A DNA stretch of 9,358 bases from Gemmatimonadota bacterium (GTDB taxonomy: Bacteria; Gemmatimonadota; Gemmatimonadetes; Longimicrobiales; RSA9): assembly GCA_019689775.1 (NCBI GenBank), contig JADGGV010000111.1, positions 1-9,358 on the forward strand, read 5' to 3'. The notes beneath the pieces were generated by a model. It did no database searches. It was given only the letters and a program-made list of their open reading frames with translations, and was not told where the DNA came from. Made by a program: the position numbers and the translations under genes. Positions 7,210-9,358 of the stretch are shown here, piece by piece; position 1 is the stretch's first letter; each line of letters begins with the position of its first letter.

Positions 7210-7983
7210 ATGATTACTCGTAGATCCACACTGCTGCTGCTCTGCGCGGTCGCGCTGGCGGCGTGCGACAAGAATGGCGTCCAGGACATCACGGAGGCGC
7301 CGCAGGGAGGCGCCGCCATCAAGTTCTACAACCTTGCCGTGGGCGCCCCGTCGGTGAACTTCTACGCCGGCGACAAGAAGATGACGGCGATCTCCTCCGG
7401 CACCGGGGTCGAGTCGACGAGCGGCACGGCGTACGGCAGCGCCGCGGCGGGTGACCACTATACGGACCTCGCGCCGGGGCAGTACACGCTGTCCGCGCGG
7501 ATCACGGCGGAGACCGACCACGGTCTCGCCATCGCGAGCGTCCCCGTGACGATCGACGCCGGCCAGCACTACTCGTTCTACCTGAGCGGGTTCTACGATC
7601 CGACCACGAAGACCGTCGACGCGTTCGTCGTCTCGGATCCGATCCCCGAGAACTTCGACTACGACCACGCGTACATTCGATTCGTCAACGCCATCTCGAA
7701 CTCGACCCCGATGACGCTCTACGCCCGGAGCCAGGATACGGGGGCTGAGGTGGCGATCGGCGGCGACGTCGCGTACAAGTCGGCGGGCGCGTTCACGGCG
7801 ATCCCGCCCGGCGTCTATACGCTGAGCACGCGCACCGCGGGGTCGAGCACGGATGCGATCACGAGGAGTGCGACGGCGTTCGGTGCGGGCGGTGTCTACA
7901 CCATCAGCGCGCGAGGCGACATGACGGTCACCTCCTCGTCGGCGCCGACCCGGCCGATCCTGGACAGCTTCCGGAACCGCTGA
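7210..7983 (+). CDS. Two-module DUF4397 lipoprotein
   Basis: This is a predicted envelope lipoprotein of unknown function. The 257-residue product starts at the ATG at 7210, which directly precedes a lipoprotein signal ending LAAC (Cys19). The frame is open upstream to 7015, but that stretch overlaps the susD gene and is not gene-like. The mature part looks like two beta-rich repeats of the DUF4397 type. Module 1 starts near residue 35 (IKFYNLAVGAPSVNFYAGD) with PGQYTLSAR at 89-97. Module 2 starts near 155 (YIRFVNAISNSTPMTLYAR) with PGVYTLSTR at 200-208. It lies 7 bases after the susD-like stop and before the operon terminator, so it is very likely co-transcribed and may serve the same import complex. 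No Shine-Dalgarno site is evident. No catalytic motif is visible. The residue after the cysteine is Asp, whereas the SusD-like protein has Lys. Confidence 0.85.
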   Translation: MITRRSTLLLLCAVALAACDKNGVQDITEAPQGGAAIKFYNLAVGAPSVNFYAGDKKMTAISSGTGVESTSGTAYGSAAAGDHYTDLAPGQYTLSARITAETDHGLAIASVPVTIDAGQHYSFYLSGFYDPTTKTVDAFVVSDPIPENFDYDHAYIRFVNAISNSTPMTLYARSQDTGAEVAIGGDVAYKSAGAFTAIPPGVYTLSTRTAGSSTDAITRSATAFGAGGVYTISARGDMTVTSSSAPTRPILDSFRNR

Positions 7984-7999
7984 CGGCTCCCGTAGCCCG

Positions 8000-8042
8000 C
8001 CAACGAAAGCGCCCCGGGGACGACCCGGGGCGCTTTCGTTGG
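8000..8042. terminator. Bidirectional intrinsic-type terminator
   Basis: A perfect 19-base inverted repeat (8000-8018 and 8024-8042) encloses a 5-base loop, GACGA. The stem has a GC core (GCGCCCCGGG) and outer AACGAAAG/CTTTCGTT segments, which put moderately T-rich sequence at the 3' side in both directions. It lies 16 bases after the DUF4397 stop and about 70 bases after the stop of the minus-strand ABC permease, so it can serve both convergent units. Confidence 0.85.
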
Positions 8043-8114
8043 AGTGCATGAGGCCGCGCCGGCCATGCGGCGGAGCGGCGAACTGCGGGCCGTGATGCGG
8101 GCGGGGCCTTCGTA

Positions 8115-8906
8115 TCAGAAATCCTTCCTCCCGAACACCCGGACGCCGGCCGCCACCGGCCCCGCCACCCACGCCGCGAGCGCGCCCGCGGCGACGATCG
8201 CGCCGACCGCGCTCCCGAAGAAGCGCGCGAAGACCTGGCCGGTGTACCCCATGAGCGCCGCGATGTCGAAGCGGAGCAGCAGGAGCACGCGCGACAGGTC
8301 GATCGGGTTCGCCGCGGTCGCGACGAGCAGCGGCGTCTCGAGCGGGCGGTCGGCGAACGCGGCGGCGCCGAAGAGGAGCGCGCCGTCGTAGACGACGGCG
8401 AGCGCGAGCCATGCGAGGACGGCCAGGGCGAGCCCGCGCACGCGGTCGTCGCAGCGCAGCGCGATGAGGAAGGCGAGGGCGGTGAAGACCCAGGTCAGGG
8501 CGACGCCGGCGCCGAGGACGGCGGCGAGCGCGCCGACGGCGCCGGCGTCGCCGACGCCGTGGACGGCGAACGGCGCCGCGACGCCGAGCGCGAACGCGGC
8601 GGAGAGCGAGCCGGCGAGGCCGAGGTAGAGGCCGGCGAAGATCTGGCGCCGGCGCACGGGCTGGGCGAGGAGCAGCTCGATGAACTCGCGGGCGCCGTAG
8701 AGGTAGATCGTGCCGAAGACGAGGCTCGCGAGCGGGATCAGCAGCAGCACGACGTCGACGAGGCCGAGGAGCACGCGCAGCCCGCTCCCCTGGAGGCGGA
8801 ACAGCGCCTCGGCGAAGGCGGCGAAGAAGCCGAGGTAGGCGAGCAGCCAACGGCTGCGCAGCAGATCGCCGAGCTGCCAGCGGACGATCCGGGCCGTCGT
8901 GCTCAT
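8115..8906 (-). CDS. nosY: ABC-2 type permease, NosY-like
   Basis: This is the inner-membrane subunit of an ABC transporter. The 263-residue protein has about six hydrophobic helices (near 20-38, 46-69, 92-112, 122-148, 157-183, 230-255), fitting the NosY/ABC-2 permease family. The stretch YGAREFIELLLAQPVRRRQ (70-88), just after helix 2, matches the REFIELLLxQP pattern I recall from NosY proteins of Bacteroidota-like bacteria, as do NPIDLSRVLLLL (200-211) and ALMGYTGQVF (216-225). NosF and NosY, with NosD, are known to help assemble the copper centres of nitrous oxide reductase. The start is the ATG at 8906, which overlaps the ATPase stop as ATGA; the open frame upstream of it only shadows the ATPase gene. 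No nosZ, nosD or nosL is in the window, so a general ABC-2 exporter remains possible. Confidence 0.75.
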   Translation of the reverse strand: MSTTARIVRWQLGDLLRSRWLLAYLGFFAAFAEALFRLQGSGLRVLLGLVDVVLLLIPLASLVFGTIYLYGAREFIELLLAQPVRRRQIFAGLYLGLAGSLSAAFALGVAAPFAVHGVGDAGAVGALAAVLGAGVALTWVFTALAFLIALRCDDRVRGLALAVLAWLALAVVYDGALLFGAAAFADRPLETPLLVATAANPIDLSRVLLLLRFDIAALMGYTGQVFARFFGSAVGAIVAAGALAAWVAGPVAAGVRVFGRKDF

Positions 8907-9358
8907 GCCGCCACTCCTCTCATGAGCGCCGCCATCGCGCGCTCGAGGTTGGCCTGCCCGGTCTGCGACTTCATCGAGCCGGCGGGCCCCTCGAAGTGCA
9001 CCCGGCCGTTGAGCAGGAAGACGACGCGGTCGGACAGCTCCTCCAGCTCGCTCATGACGTGCGAGGTCAGGACGAACGTCGTGCCGCGGGCGCGCTCGCG
9101 CAGGATCTTGTCCTTCAGCGTGCTGCTCGCCGCCGGGTCCAGCCCGGCGGTCGGCTCGTCCAGCACGACGACGTCCGGCCGGAACAGGAACGCCGCGACC
9201 GCGCTCAGCTTCTGCCGGTTGCCGCCGGAGAGCGCGCGCACCGGCTTGTTCAGCTCGGGCGCGAGGCCGAAGGCGTCGATCAGCTCCTCGTCGCGGGGGG
9301 GCCCGCCGCCCCCCCCCCCCCAAACGGGGGCCCCCCCCCCCCCGCCCCCCACGGGGGA
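8903..9358 (-). CDS. nosF: ABC transporter ATPase, NosF-like, 5' part missing
   Basis: This is the C-terminal half of the ATP-binding subunit that pairs with the downstream permease; their genes overlap by four bases (ATGA). Reliable sequence runs from DEELIDAFGL (codons ending near 9295) to the stop at 8903. Visible motifs in order are the ABC signature LSGGNRQK (about 9232-9209), Walker B and D-loop VVVLDEPTAGLDP (about 9172-9134), and the switch histidine in LTSHVMSE (His at 9061-9059). The tail VVFLLNGRVHFEGP...TGQANLERAMA resembles NosF. The Walker A and Q-loop regions would lie beyond the right edge. The signature has Asn where most ABC proteins have Gln and where I recall Thr in many NosF. 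Everything past about 9295 reads as poly-Gly/Pro from homopolymer sequence and should not be believed. ABC ATPase is certain; NosF specifically is moderate. Confidence 0.8.
   Translation of the reverse strand, partial: SPVGGGGGGAPVWGGGGGGPPRDEELIDAFGLAPELNKPVRALSGGNRQKLSAVAAFLFRPDVVVLDEPTAGLDPAASSTLKDKILRERARGTTFVLTSHVMSELEELSDRVVFLLNGRVHFEGPAGSMKSQTGQANLERAMAALMRGVAA
9296..9358. other. Low-complexity C/G homopolymer tail, probable sequence artefact
   Basis: The last ~60 bases are almost only long runs of C with short G runs and a few A. Coding periodicity and ABC ATPase similarity stop abruptly where this begins, in the middle of a conserved domain. A degraded read or contig end is the simplest explanation; a true biological repeat is less likely. 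Confidence 0.75.

Noticed and set aside
6531..7322. A 263-codon minus-strand open frame across the susD/DUF4397 junction
   Set aside because: It lies antisense to two supported genes, with no motif or plausible start context.
7189..8850. A 553-codon minus-strand open frame spanning the DUF4397 gene, terminator and permease
   Set aside because: It crosses a strong terminator and lies antisense to one real gene and out of frame with another; its arginine/proline-rich translation has no domain.
9296..9358. A G-quadruplex or telomere-like repeat at the right edge
   Set aside because: The runs have no regular unit, interrupt a conserved ATPase domain, and sit exactly at the sequence end, so an artefact is more likely.
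1..9358. CRISPR arrays, tRNA or rRNA genes, insertion sequences, phage or toxin-antitoxin genes
   Set aside because: I looked on both strands and saw no regularly spaced direct repeats, cloverleaf-like segments, transposase motifs or small paired genes.

Overview
The window is high-GC DNA carrying SusC/SusD-type outer-membrane nutrient uptake genes. That pairing is typical of the Bacteroidota/Gemmatimonadota side of the tree. With this base composition and weak Shine-Dalgarno sites, a Gemmatimonadota-like bacterium is my best guess. This is an inference from gene style; no rRNA or other marker is present.

Layout, left to right. (1) Bases 17-2334, plus strand: a 12-helix APC-superfamily amino acid permease, then a family 2 glycosyltransferase with an extra C-terminal Rossmann-like domain. 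Their stop and start overlap in TTGA, so they are probably translationally coupled. (2) Bases 2335-2547: a GC-rich, gene-free leader with a weak sigma70-like promoter candidate. (3) Bases 2548-7983, plus strand: a compact three-gene unit, susC-like TonB-dependent transporter, susD-like surface lipoprotein (stop and start share one base), and a small two-module DUF4397 lipoprotein 7 bases further on. (4) Bases 8000-8042: a perfect 19-bp stem that ends this operon and also lies after the convergent minus-strand genes. (5) Bases 8115-9358, minus strand: an ABC-2 permease and the C-terminal half of its ATPase, overlapping by ATGA. Both look like the NosY/NosF pair that supports nitrous oxide reductase maturation. 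(6) The last ~60 bases are homopolymeric C/G, most likely a degraded contig end, so the ATPase cannot be read to its N terminus.

How the genes work together. SusC and SusD should form the usual barrel-and-lid import complex, powered by TonB. The DUF4397 lipoprotein is a candidate third, probably envelope-anchored component of unknown role. No glycoside hydrolase, peptidase, sigma/anti-sigma pair or TonB gene is visible, so the substrate cannot be read from context. The permease/glycosyltransferase pair and the NosFY-like pair appear to be separate transcription units. I found no tRNA, rRNA, CRISPR array, insertion sequence or phage gene, and nothing that is convincingly a new system. The least explained items are the DUF4397 partner of SusCD and the two-domain glycosyltransferase.
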